Assembly: GCA_963735955.1 (NCBI GenBank)
Contig: CAVTND010000010.1
Coordinates: forward strand, 310,001 to 374,000
Source of the DNA: CAVTND01 sp963735955
GTDB taxonomy: Bacteria; Pseudomonadota; Gammaproteobacteria; Burkholderiales; Burkholderiaceae_F
DNA length: 64,000 bases
Direction of reading: 5' to 3'
The translations under genes and the position numbers were made by a program. Position 1 is the first letter of the stretch. Each line of letters opens with the position of its first letter. Below are positions 54,287 to 63,179 of the stretch, in pieces. The notes under the pieces are model-generated. The model saw only the letters and a program-made list of their open reading frames with translations. It ran no database searches and was not told the DNA's origin.

Positions 54287-56313
54287 CGCGAACGACCGCG
54301 CCCGATTCAACTTCCGTGCGCGCAGCGATCAGCGCTGCCTTCGAGCGCGGCGGAGCGCTTGATCGCGCAACTACCGGCTTTGTGCCACGCCCGTCCCAAC
54401 AGGCAATGGGGCTGGCTGTCTACGAAGCGATAGCACAGGGTGGCACCCTGGTCGCCGAGGCCGGCACCGGCACCGGCAAGACCTATGCATACCTCGTACC
54501 AGCATTGCTTGCGGGTGGAAAGCTGCTGATTTCCACGGGTACCAAGCCGCTGCAGGACCAGCTGTTTTCAAAGGACCTCCCGGCTGTCATGCGGGCGCTG
54601 AGGATCAGTGCGGCGACCGCGCTGCTCAAGGGTCGTCAAAACTATCTCTGCCTGCACCGGCTGGACCGCACCGCTGCTGAGGGCATGTTGTCTTCGCGTG
54701 ACGACGTGCGCTACCTCGCGGCAATTTCGCGCTTTGCTCGCCTAACGCTCAGCGGTGATCGTGCCGAGCTCGGCGAGGTACCCGAACAAGCTTCGGTCTG
54801 GCCGCTGGTGACCTCGACCCGCGACAATTGCCTCGGTGCCGAGTGCCCGCGCTTCGGTGACTGCTTCGTCTACAAGGCGCGGCGCGATGCGCAGGCCGCG
54901 GACGTCGTGGTCGTCAACCATCATCTGTTCATGGCCGATCTCGCTCTGCGTGACGATGCAATTCGCGATTTTCTGCCGGCCGTGGACACGGTCATCCTCG
55001 ATGAAGCACATCAGTTGCCCGAGGTTGCAGCGGAATTCTTCGGATCCTCGATGACGCTTGCACAGGCACTGGAACTTGCCCGCGACGCCCGTGTACTCGG
55101 GCTGGCTCGAGCGGCCGACGGCGCGCCCTGGGCGCAACTGGCAAGCCAATGCGAGCGCACTGCGCGCGACCTGCGTTTGAACCTGAGTGAAATCGGCCTG
55201 CAATCGGGAGCGCGCGTTCCGCTGGCGCGGCTCAAACAGCGGCCGCAGTTGGCGGATCGACTCGCTGCGTCCGGGCAGGCGGTCGGAGAGCTGCTGCGCG
55301 CACTCGAGGTCAATCGCGGCCGCGATGCCGACCTTGACCTGCTGATTGGGCGCGCGGACCAACTCGGGCGCTCGCTAGAGAGCTGGCAATCGGCGGTCGC
55401 CAAAGACGATGACGATGATGCGGTCGAAGCAGAACCGGAGGAGACGCCGGTGGTGCGATGGATCGGCGTTTCGCAGCACGGTGCGCAATTCAATCAAACT
55501 CCATTGGCGCCGGGACTGGCGATCGCGCGGGCGCGGGCGCAACAGCCTCAGGCCTGGATCCTGACCTCCGCGACACTGACCAGCGGCGGCCGTTTCGACC
55601 ATGCACTGAACGAGCTTGGCTTGAGCGACGCGACTACCGCGCACTGGGACAGTCCATTTGACTTTTCGCGGCAGGCCCTGCTGTACCTGCCATTGGACAT
55701 GCCGTCACCTGCGGACGCCGACTTTCCTGAGCGGGTCGCGGAAGTGGCCTGGCCGCTGATACGAGCCAATGGCGGGCGGGCCTTCGTGCTTTGCACGACC
55801 CTGCGCGCGGTGGATCGCGTGGCCGAGCGGCTGCGGGCGCTGATCACGGGCGAGAACCTGGATCTTCCGTTGCTGGTACAAGGGAGCAGCTCGCGACGCA
55901 GCCTGATCGACGCGTTTCGGGCCTCGGGCAGGGCGGTGCTGGTGGGCAGCATCAGTTTCTGGGAAGGCATAGACATTCGCGGCGAATCCCTGTCGCTGGT
56001 CGTGATCGACAAGCTGCCGTTTGCGCCGCCCGACGATCCGGTCGTCGAAGCGCGAATCCGCCTGTTACGCCGCCAGGGGCGCAATCCGTTCAACGATTTC
56101 CAGTTACCGCAGGCTGTCGTTCTGCTGAAGCAGGGCGCGGGACGACTGATTCGGGACGAGCACGACCGTGGTGTGCTGGTCATTCTCGACGAACGAATTC
56201 TGTCGAAGTCCTACGGCAAGACGGTGCTGGCGAGCTTGCCGCCGTTTGCGCGTACCCGCATCGAATCGGAGGCGGTCGAATTTCTGACGCGCAGGCGCGA
56301 GCCCGTAACCTGA
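54283..56313 (+). CDS. DinG/YoaA-like ATP-dependent DNA helicase
   Basis: XPD-like superfamily 2 helicase with an iron-sulfur cluster, 676 residues. Q-motif region FVPRPSQQAMGLAVYEAI, Walker A AEAGTGTGKTYAYLVPALL, cluster cysteines in QNYLCLHR and DNCLGAECPRFGDCF, DEAH box VILDEAHQLPEVAAEF, and the helicase C motifs GSISFWEGIDIRGESLSLVVIDKLPF and QGAGRLIRDEHDRGVLVILD. The spacing fits YoaA more than DinG proper. Role: 5'-3' unwinding in damage repair and R-loop removal. Start GTG 54283 overlaps the DUF465 stop. Intact frame. Confidence 0.88.
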   Translation: MTRTTAPDSTSVRAAISAAFERGGALDRATTGFVPRPSQQAMGLAVYEAIAQGGTLVAEAGTGTGKTYAYLVPALLAGGKLLISTGTKPLQDQLFSKDLPAVMRALRISAATALLKGRQNYLCLHRLDRTAAEGMLSSRDDVRYLAAISRFARLTLSGDRAELGEVPEQASVWPLVTSTRDNCLGAECPRFGDCFVYKARRDAQAADVVVVNHHLFMADLALRDDAIRDFLPAVDTVILDEAHQLPEVAAEFFGSSMTLAQALELARDARVLGLARAADGAPWAQLASQCERTARDLRLNLSEIGLQSGARVPLARLKQRPQLADRLAASGQAVGELLRALEVNRGRDADLDLLIGRADQLGRSLESWQSAVAKDDDDDAVEAEPEETPVVRWIGVSQHGAQFNQTPLAPGLAIARARAQQPQAWILTSATLTSGGRFDHALNELGLSDATTAHWDSPFDFSRQALLYLPLDMPSPADADFPERVAEVAWPLIRANGGRAFVLCTTLRAVDRVAERLRALITGENLDLPLLVQGSSSRRSLIDAFRASGRAVLVGSISFWEGIDIRGESLSLVVIDKLPFAPPDDPVVEARIRLLRRQGRNPFNDFQLPQAVVLLKQGAGRLIRDEHDRGVLVILDERILSKSYGKTVLASLPPFARTRIESEAVEFLTRRREPVT

Positions 56314-56337
56314 CGCGAAGCCTTGGCTGATAGATCG

Positions 56338-57108
56338 CTACTTCTTGCTGGCCAGGTAGGTGTTCTTCGGGAAGTTGACTGCAAGCACGCGTTCGGCGTC
56401 CACCTGCAGGTCCCACATTTCCAGTGCCGAAAACGACCGCGCAATCAACTCCAGCGCGTCTTCAACGACGGCCGTGTGCTGAAAGTCCCGCACTACAACC
56501 TGCGCGCGCTGGATCGCCGCAACATAGGCCTTGCGCGCGAAGTAGAACTTGGCGACGTTCAGCTCGGAGCGCGCCTGGGCAGTAATCAGATAGCGCATCC
56601 GTGCACGAGCGTCCTCGGCGTATTTGCTTTCCGGGTAGCGCGTCACCAGTTCGCGAAACGAGTCGTAGGCCTCGCGTGCCGCCTTGGCATCCCGATCGGA
56701 AATGTCCTGGGTCGTGAATCGCCCGAGCAGGCCGAGATCTTCGTTGAAGTTCGAGATCCCCTTGAGGTAATACATGTAGTCGACGTTCGGATTGTTCGGG
56801 TACTGGCGGATGAAGCGATCCGCGGTCGTGATCGCCTGCGCAGTCTCGCCTTCCTTGTAGTAGGTGTAGGCGATCTCCATCAGCGCCTGCTGCGCATGTC
56901 GGCTGAATGGGTAGCGCACTTCAAGCTTCTGGTACAGCTCGCGCGCCCTTTTCCAGTTACTGCTTTGCATTTCGGCGCGGGCCTCCGCGTACAATTTGTC
57001 CGCGTCCCACTTGGCCGTGTCGTCCTTGCCAAAGTCGATGCCCAGCCAGCTGCATCCGCCGAGCCCGAGCGTCAAGGCAAGCAGTCCTAAAACCAATAAC
57101 TGCCGCAC
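56338..57108 (-). CDS. bamD: Outer membrane assembly lipoprotein BamD
   Basis: Essential lipoprotein of the BAM complex that inserts beta-barrels into the outer membrane. The signal VRQLLVLGLLALTLGLGGC gives lipobox LGGC. Five TPR-like repeats follow: NWKRARELYQKLEVRYPFSRHAQQALMEIAYTYYKEGETAQAI, then QYPNNPNVDYMYYLKGISNF and RYPESKYAEDARARMRYL, as in BamD. The start GTG 57108 puts the basic residues directly before the hydrophobic core. A longer in-frame start at 57213 would collide with rluD. Intact frame, about 256 residues. Confidence 0.92.
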   Translation of the reverse strand: MRQLLVLGLLALTLGLGGCSWLGIDFGKDDTAKWDADKLYAEARAEMQSSNWKRARELYQKLEVRYPFSRHAQQALMEIAYTYYKEGETAQAITTADRFIRQYPNNPNVDYMYYLKGISNFNEDLGLLGRFTTQDISDRDAKAAREAYDSFRELVTRYPESKYAEDARARMRYLITAQARSELNVAKFYFARKAYVAAIQRAQVVVRDFQHTAVVEDALELIARSFSALEMWDLQVDAERVLAVNFPKNTYLASKK

Positions 57109-57212
57109 GCGCTTCCGCGCAGCGATGAAGCGTACGGCCTGAAGTTCGAATTCCACGTCCCTTGCCCTCTGACCCGTTGCCCTCTGGTCCGCCGCGAAGT
57201 ATACGTTTCCCA

Positions 57213-58250
57213 ATGCACCATTCGAGCGCTCCGGCCGACCGCCTGGAGGACGATGATGACGATGCGGGCGGAAGCGTCACGAGCGCGCGTCAGACCTTCC
57301 GGGTAGACGCGAGCCTTGCCGGTGAGCGCCTCGACAAGGCCCTCGCTGCCTGGCTGCCGGCGCTGTCGCGCAGCCGCCTGAAACAGTGGATCGAGGTGGG
57401 CGCAGTGTCCATCGAAGGTCGCGCGGTAAAGCCGCGCCACGCGCTGGTCCAGGGCGAATTGGTCGAGGTCATTGCGCAGCCTGCCCCGGAAGCTTCGGCT
57501 TTCGTCGCTGAGCCTATCCCTCTGTCGATTGTTCATGAAGACGCGAGCCTGATCGTCATCGACAAACCGCCCGGACTGGTTGTGCATCCTGCGGCTGGAC
57601 ATTGGTCCGGCACGCTGTTGAATGGCCTGCTTGCATACGCGCCTGAACTGACGCGCTTGCCACGTGCTGGCATCGTGCATCGACTGGACGCGGAGACTTC
57701 GGGTCTGCTGGTGGTGGCCCGCACGCTCGAAGCGCAGACCGACCTGGTGCGCCAATTGCAGGAACGCACGGTGGTCCGCGAATACTGGGCCCTCGTGCTG
57801 GGAGCGACCCCCGCAAGCGGCACGATCGATGTCCCGATCGGGCGGGATCGGCGCGATCCGCGCCGGTTCAGGGCCGGCGGCAGTACAAGCGCGAAACCCG
57901 CGCGAACCCATTACACGCGGATCGCCGCGGTAACGATCGACAAGGTGACCGTGTCCTGGCTCGCTTGCCGCCTGGAAACCGGTCGGACCCATCAGATCCG
58001 GGTTCATCTTGAACACATTGGCCATCCGCTCCTCGGCGATCCGGTCTACCGGCGCGGATTGCCTGCACGCGATCCGGAAAAGGCCTGGACCCGATTCGGA
58101 CGGCAGGCCCTGCATGCCCGGCGCCTTGGACTGGTCCATCCGTCAACACGCAAACATATGGAATGGCGACGGCCGCCGCCGCAGGACATGCTGGAATTGA
58201 TGAGTTCGCTGGGATTGCGACCGGGGACCAATTCGCATGACGGGGATTGA
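57213..58250 (+). CDS. rluD: 23S rRNA pseudouridine synthase RluD
   Basis: RluD makes pseudouridines 1911, 1915 and 1917 in 23S rRNA helix 69. The N-terminal S4 domain (GERLDKALAAWLPALSRSRLKQWIEVGAVSIEG) is near residues 35-75. The catalytic Asp is in GIVHRLDAETSGLLVVARTLEAQ. The C-terminal HYTRIAA, GRTHQIRVHLEHIGHPLLGDPVYRR and FGRQALHARRLGLVHPSTRKHMEW are typical. The N-terminus has an acidic run (LEDDDDD) ahead of S4. Divergent from bamD, and four bases before pgeF. Intact frame. Confidence 0.93.
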   Translation: MHHSSAPADRLEDDDDDAGGSVTSARQTFRVDASLAGERLDKALAAWLPALSRSRLKQWIEVGAVSIEGRAVKPRHALVQGELVEVIAQPAPEASAFVAEPIPLSIVHEDASLIVIDKPPGLVVHPAAGHWSGTLLNGLLAYAPELTRLPRAGIVHRLDAETSGLLVVARTLEAQTDLVRQLQERTVVREYWALVLGATPASGTIDVPIGRDRRDPRRFRAGGSTSAKPARTHYTRIAAVTIDKVTVSWLACRLETGRTHQIRVHLEHIGHPLLGDPVYRRGLPARDPEKAWTRFGRQALHARRLGLVHPSTRKHMEWRRPPPQDMLELMSSLGLRPGTNSHDGD

Positions 58251-58253
58251 TAG

Positions 58254-59030
58254 ATGGACCTGATCGATCCCGACTGGATACTGCCCGCGTGGCCGGCACC
58301 GCGATCAGTGCACGCGCTGATAACGACCCGCAGCGGAGGCGTTTCACAGGGCCGTTATGCGACTCCGGACGGCGCTGGTGGCATGAATCTTGGATACGGA
58401 TCGCAGGATTCGGTCGCCGCGATTACCGAGAACCGTGCCCGACTGCGCGCCGTGCTGCCGGCAGAACCGCGCTGGCTGGCTCAAGTCCATGGCGCCACCG
58501 TGGTTGACGCCGCCTCCGTGGGTGATCCCGTGCACGCCGATGCTGCCTGGACGGTTGAGCGCGGAGTCGTGGCAGCAGTTCTGGTTGCTGACTGCATGCC
58601 AGTTCTGCTCGCTGACTCGGGAGCGCGTTGTGTTGGCGTCGCGCATGCCGGCTGGCGCGGCCTGGCTGCGGGCGTGATTCAGGCGACGGCCGCCGCGATG
58701 CGCAAACGCATTGGCGATCCGGAGGCGAAGTTGCTTGCTTACCTCGGACCCAGTATCGGACCGAATTACTTCGAGGTTGGGACCGAAGTGCTGCACGCCA
58801 TGCAACAGCGCCTTCCTGAGGCGAGCGCAGCATTCGCCCCGGCGGGTTCCGGCAAGTTCCTTGCAGATTTGCCGGCGCTGGGGCGACAGGCCTTGGCCAA
58901 GGCGGGAGTGGATGCTGTCTATGGCGACCGGGCTTGCACCTTCGGTGAGCCTGCGCGTTTTTACAGCTTCAGGCGTGACCGGGTGACCGGCCGCCACGCC
59001 GCGCTGATCTGGCTGTCGGATGAGGGCTGA
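58254..59030 (+). CDS. pgeF: Peptidoglycan editing factor PgeF (laccase-domain protein)
   Basis: YfiH/DUF152 family zinc protein, 258 residues. The family has reported purine nucleoside phosphorylase activity (human LACC1/FAMIN) and, in E. coli, a role in removing misincorporated serine from cell-wall precursors. Zinc ligands: QVHGATVVDA (His), VLVADCMPVLLAD (Cys) and VGVAHAGWRGLAAGVI (His). Also LGPSIGPNYFEVG and FYSFRRDRVTGRHAALIWL. Starts three bases after rluD; a hairpin covers its stop codon. Intact frame. Confidence 0.92.
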   Translation: MDLIDPDWILPAWPAPRSVHALITTRSGGVSQGRYATPDGAGGMNLGYGSQDSVAAITENRARLRAVLPAEPRWLAQVHGATVVDAASVGDPVHADAAWTVERGVVAAVLVADCMPVLLADSGARCVGVAHAGWRGLAAGVIQATAAAMRKRIGDPEAKLLAYLGPSIGPNYFEVGTEVLHAMQQRLPEASAAFAPAGSGKFLADLPALGRQALAKAGVDAVYGDRACTFGEPARFYSFRRDRVTGRHAALIWLSDEG

Positions 59031-59051
59031 AGTCCAGCATCTGGACTTCAG
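59027..59051 (+). terminator. Hairpin overlapping the pgeF stop codon
   Basis: CTGAAGTCCAG and CTGGACTTCAG form a perfect 11-bp stem with a three-base CAT loop. The TGA of pgeF lies inside the left arm. It is followed by GC-rich sequence without a T-run, so a strict intrinsic terminator is not shown. The position between pgeF and phaC favours transcription termination or 3'-end protection. Confidence 0.55.
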
Positions 59052-59199
59052 CGCCGGGGACCGGTTGCCGGAATCCGACTCGATTGGCAGGCGAAGGATC
59101 TCAAGTTGCGTTTGACCCGCGCTCGCGGGCTGTGGAGAATCCGTGACAGGCGCCTGCAGTGTCTTCGTCACCGATTCCGCGCCGGCAAGGGGACGTTCC

Positions 59200-60981
59200 A
59201 TGGCAAGCAACAAATCCAAGCAGCCGAACGGCGTGAAATCTCCGCGCGCCGCCACTTCAGTTACCCGTCGACGAGCGCCGGCCAAGTTGAAGTCAACGCC
59301 CAAGGTGCAGCGTACTTCCAAGCCAGCTGACGTGAAGCACGCCTCTTCCTTGCCGGGATTACAGGCTGTGGCATCGACAGGCCATCCAACGCCGATCGCG
59401 GCCGAAGGCTTGTTCGGCATGCAGCAGGAATACATGCAGCGGCTGGGATCGCTGTGGTCAAATTTCTTCGGCAGTTCCGAGAAACCCGAGGAGCCGATTG
59501 CCGATCCACGATTCGCCGATCCGGCCTGGCAGGGGAATCCGCTCGCGGCGTTCTATGCACGGGCCTATTTGCTGAATTCGGAGTTCATGACGCGCATGGC
59601 GGATTCGGTGAAGTTGGATCCGCACGCGCAGCGGCGCCTGAGATTTGCCGTGTCGCAGTGCGTTGACGCTGCTTCGCCCTCGAACTATCTCGCGACCAAT
59701 CCGGCGCGCGCAGCAACGACTGCTGGAATCGGGCGGTGCGAGCCTGCGCGCCGGCATCGAGAATCTCCTCGGTGACATCGCCAAGGGCAAGATCACGCAG
59801 ACCGACGAGAGCGCGTTCGAGGTTGGGACCAACGTCGCCACCAGCGAGGGTATGGTGGTGTTCGAGAACGCACCTGTTCCAGCTGATCCAGTACGAGCCT
59901 GCGACAGCCAAGGTCTATTCACGGCCGTTTCTGATGATCCCGCCGTGCATCAACAAGTTCTACATCCTCGATCTGCAGCCCGAAAATTCGTTCGTTCGCT
60001 ACTCGGTCGAGCAGGGCCATACCGTATTTCTGGTGTCTTGGAAGAATCCGCACGAACCCGAGGCGAAGCTGACCTGGGACGATTACCTTGAGGATGGTGC
60101 CATCAAGGCGATCCACGTCACACAGGAGATCAGCGGCAGCCGGCAGGTAAATGCGCTGGGGTTCTGCGTCGGCGGAACCCTGATCTGCAACGCTCTTGCC
60201 GTCATGTATGCGCGTGGCGAACAGCCGATCGCCAGCCTGACCCTGCTGACGGCTTTGCTCGACTTCGAAGACGCCGGCGTGCTCGACATCTTCATCGACG
60301 AAGCTCACGTGAAGATGCGGGAAGGGCAGCTCGGCACGGGGAGGTCTGATGCCCGGGCGCGATCTTGCCAACACGTTTTCCAGCCTGCGCGCCAATGACC
60401 TGGTCTGGAACTACGTTGTCAGCAACTACCTTGAGGGCAAGGCGCCGCCGGCGTTTGACCTCTTGTACTGGAACGGTGACAGCACCAACCTGCCAGGGCC
60501 GATGTACACCTGGTACCTGCGCAACATGTATCTGGAAAACAATCTCCGGATCCCGGGCAAGCTGAAATGCTGTGGGCAGGCAGTCGACCTGAATCAGATT
60601 CGTGTGCCGACCTATGTATTCGCTGCGCGCGAAGACCACATCGTTCCGTGGAAAGCCGCGTACGCCTCTGCCCGGCTGTTGCCGGGTGACAAGAAGGACG
60701 GGGTGCGGTTTGTACTGGGCGCCAGTGGACACATCGCCGGAACGATCAATCCGTCTACGAAGAACAAGCGCAGCCACTGGATCGGCGGGCACGGTCATCC
60801 CGCGAATTCGGATGCCTGGTTGCATGGTGCCACCGAATACCCCGGCAGCTGGTGGCCAGACTGGAGTCGATGGCTCGCTGCATACGGAGGTGCCCATGTC
60901 GCCGCACCTCGCAAGTACGGCAGTGCGAAGTACAAACCGATTGAGCCGGCGCCCGGCCGCTACGTGCGCGAGAAAGCCTAG
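59200..60981 (+). CDS. phaC: Class I polyhydroxyalkanoate synthase (three frame breaks)
   Basis: PhaC polymerises 3-hydroxybutyryl-CoA into PHB granules. After a Lys/Arg/Ser/Thr-rich N-terminus of about 45 residues come the family segments DPRFADPAWQGNPLAAFYARAYLL, FENHLFQLIQYEP, PPCINKFYILDLQPENSFVRY and VFLVSWKNP. The lipase-like box is GFCVGGTL with the nucleophile Cys at codon 60165-60167. The catalytic Asp is in AAREDHIVPW and the His in LGASGHIAGTINP. Three extra bases near 59704, 59869 and 60342 break the frame. Repair gives about 592 residues, normal for class I. First gene of phaCAB. Confidence 0.92.
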
Positions 60982-60990
60982 GAGAAAATC

Positions 60991-62183
60991 ATGTCGGATG
61001 CAGTGATTGTCGCGGCCGCGAGGACCGCGATCGGAAAGTTCGGCGGCGCGCTCGCCAAAGTGCCGGCGCCGGAGCTCGGCGCTGTCGTCATCAAGGAAGT
61101 CCTGCGTCGCTCGGGTGTTCCACCAGAGCGGGTGGACGAGGTCATCCTGGGCCAGGTCCTGACAGCGCGGCAGCGGCCAGAATCCGGCGCGTCAGGCGGC
61201 CATCAAGGCCGGCCTGCCGGTCATCCATCCCGGCCATGACGATCAACAAGGTCTGCGGCTCGGGACTCAAGGCGGTGATGCTGGCTGCGCAATCGATCGC
61301 GCATGGCGATGCGGAGATCGTGATCGCTGGCGGCCAGGAGAACATGAGCGCATCGCCGCACGTGATGCTTGGTTCGCGCGATGGATTCCGCATGGGCGAC
61401 GCCAAGATCATCGACAGCATGATCGTTGATGGCCTGTGGGACGTTTACAACCAGTACCACATGGGCATCACGGCAGAAAACGTCGCGAAGAAATACTCGA
61501 TCGACCGCCCCGCCCAGGACGCGCTTGCCTTGGGCTCGCAACAGAAGGCCGCTGCGGCGCAGGACGCCGGGCGTTTCAAGGACGAGATCGTGGCCGTGAT
61601 GATCCCGCAGCGCAAGGGCGACCCGATCGCATTCGATCAGGACGAATTCGTGAATCGGAAGACCAATGCGGAGGCTCTGGCCGGACTGAAGCCTGCGTTC
61701 GACAAGCAGGGCAGCGTGACCGCGGGCAATGCCTCGGGTCTGAATGATGGTGCGGCCGCAGTGCTGGTGATGTCGGCCGCGCGCGCCAAGGCGCTCGGGC
61801 TGACGCCGCTGGCGACGATAAAGAGTTTTGCGTCGGCGGGTGTCGATCCTTCGCTGATGGGAATGGGGCCGGCACCGGCGTCGCGTAAAGCGCTCGAGAA
61901 GGCCGGCTGGAAGGCAGCCGACCTTGAAGTGATTGAGCTCAACGAAGCATTTGCGGCGCAGGCCTGCGCGGTCAACAAGGATCTCGGCTGGGATCAGGAA
62001 CCGCTGCGCAGCAGGATCAATGTCAACGGCGGCGCGATTGCACTCGGGCATCCGATCGGCGCGTCTGGATGCAGGGTGCTGGTCACGCTGCTCCACGAGA
62101 TGAAGCGTCGCAATGCGAAGAAGGGGCTGGCGGCACTGTGCATCGGTGGCGGCATGGGTGTGGCGTTGACCGTCGAACGATGA
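60991..62183 (+). CDS. phaA: Acetyl-CoA acetyltransferase (two frame breaks)
   Basis: Beta-ketothiolase condensing two acetyl-CoA to acetoacetyl-CoA for PHB. The N-terminus VIVAAARTAIGKFGGALAKVPAPELGA is typical. The acylated Cys is in TINKVCGSGLKAVMLAAQ, the catalytic His in the final GGAIALGHPIGASGCRVLVTLLHEM, and NEAFAAQACAV is conserved. The C-terminal Cys is in AALCIGGGMGVALTVER. Two extra bases near 61162 and 61222 separate the first 60 residues from the rest. Repair gives about 396 residues. A strong AGGAGAAAATC ribosome site overlaps the phaC stop. Direct neighbour of phaB. Confidence 0.93.
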
Positions 62184-62254
62184 GCATGACTGCGTGAAGC
62201 CGATGCGGCGAAAGCGCGCAAGAACGACAGAGTTCAACTCATGGAGACAGGGTA

Positions 62255-62989
62255 ATGACCAAACTTGCATATGTAACCGGCGGCATGGGCGGCATCGGGA
62301 CGGCGATCTGCCAACGGCTGCACAAGGAAGGCTTCAAGGTCATCGCCGGCTGCGGACCGAGCCGTGATCATGCAAAGTGGCTGGGTGAGCAGAAGGCGCT
62401 CGGCTTTTCGTTTCATGCATCGGTCGGCAATGTCGGCGACTGGCAGTCCACGGTCGACGCCTTTACGAAGGCAACGGCCGAGCACGGCACCATCGACGTG
62501 CTCGTCAACAATGCCGGCATCACTCGCGACCGCATGTTTCTGAAGATGACGCCGGACGACTGGAAGGCCGTCATCGACACCAACCTGAACTCGATGTTCA
62601 ACGTCACCAAGCAGGTGGTGCCGGGCATGGTGGAAAAGGGCTGGGGCCGCATTGTCCAGATCAGTTCTGTCAATGGCGAAAAGGGGCAGGCCGGACAGAC
62701 CAACTACTCGGCCGCCAAGGCCGGCATGCATGGCTTCACGATGGCGCTGGCGCTCGAGATGGCCAGCAAGGGCGTGACCGTCAACACCGTCAGCCCGGGT
62801 TACATCGGTACCGAAATGGTGCGCGCAATCCGGCCCGATGTACTCGAGAAGATCGTCGCAACCATTCCGGTCAAACGCCTCGGCACGCCCGAGGAGATCG
62901 GCTCGATCGTCGCCTGGCTCGCCGGTGAGGACTCGGGCTTTACCACCGGCGCCGACTTCTCGTGCAATGGCGGCCTGCACATGGGCTGA
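62255..62989 (+). CDS. phaB: Acetoacetyl-CoA reductase
   Basis: NADPH-dependent SDR making (R)-3-hydroxybutyryl-CoA for PhaC, 244 residues. Cofactor motif VTGGMGGIGTAICQRL, NNAGITRD, catalytic Ser in IVQISSVNGEKGQAGQTNY with YxxxK (YSAAKAG), and VNTVSPGYIGTEMV match PhaB of Cupriavidus-type operons. The ending FTTGADFSCNGGLHMG is typical. ATG 62255 has a GGAGACAGGGTA site. It completes the phaCAB operon; no phaR is seen downstream, where a hairpin cluster follows. Intact frame. Confidence 0.94.
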   Translation: MTKLAYVTGGMGGIGTAICQRLHKEGFKVIAGCGPSRDHAKWLGEQKALGFSFHASVGNVGDWQSTVDAFTKATAEHGTIDVLVNNAGITRDRMFLKMTPDDWKAVIDTNLNSMFNVTKQVVPGMVEKGWGRIVQISSVNGEKGQAGQTNYSAAKAGMHGFTMALALEMASKGVTVNTVSPGYIGTEMVRAIRPDVLEKIVATIPVKRLGTPEEIGSIVAWLAGEDSGFTTGADFSCNGGLHMG

Positions 62990-63000
62990 GGGCGGGATTT

Positions 63001-63159
63001 CGATGAATGCGCCTGCGCGCATTCATCGCCGTCCGAAGCGGCGCGGCCTGCAAGCCGCGCAGTGGGGCCGAGCGAGCAGTTCAAGCGGCGCGTAACGGCG
63101 CAAGCGCGAGCGAGGCAGGGCGTTGAGTCCCCGGCAGCCGCCGCAGCGAGGCGGCTGCC
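63001..63159. repeat. Cluster of three perfect hairpins after phaB
   Basis: Within 190 bp without a gene (62990-63179) there are three inverted repeats: CGATGAATGCG/CGCATTCATCG (63001-63011 and 63018-63028), GCGCGGC/GCCGCGC (63041-63047 and 63054-63060) and GGCAGCCGCC/GGCGGCTGCC (63133-63142 and 63150-63159). The first, 11 bp with a 6-base loop, sits 12 bp after phaB and probably ends phaCAB transcription. The others resemble REP-like palindromes. No T-runs follow. Confidence 0.55.
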
Positions 63160-63179
63160 AAATGCGAGGACCGATCGGA

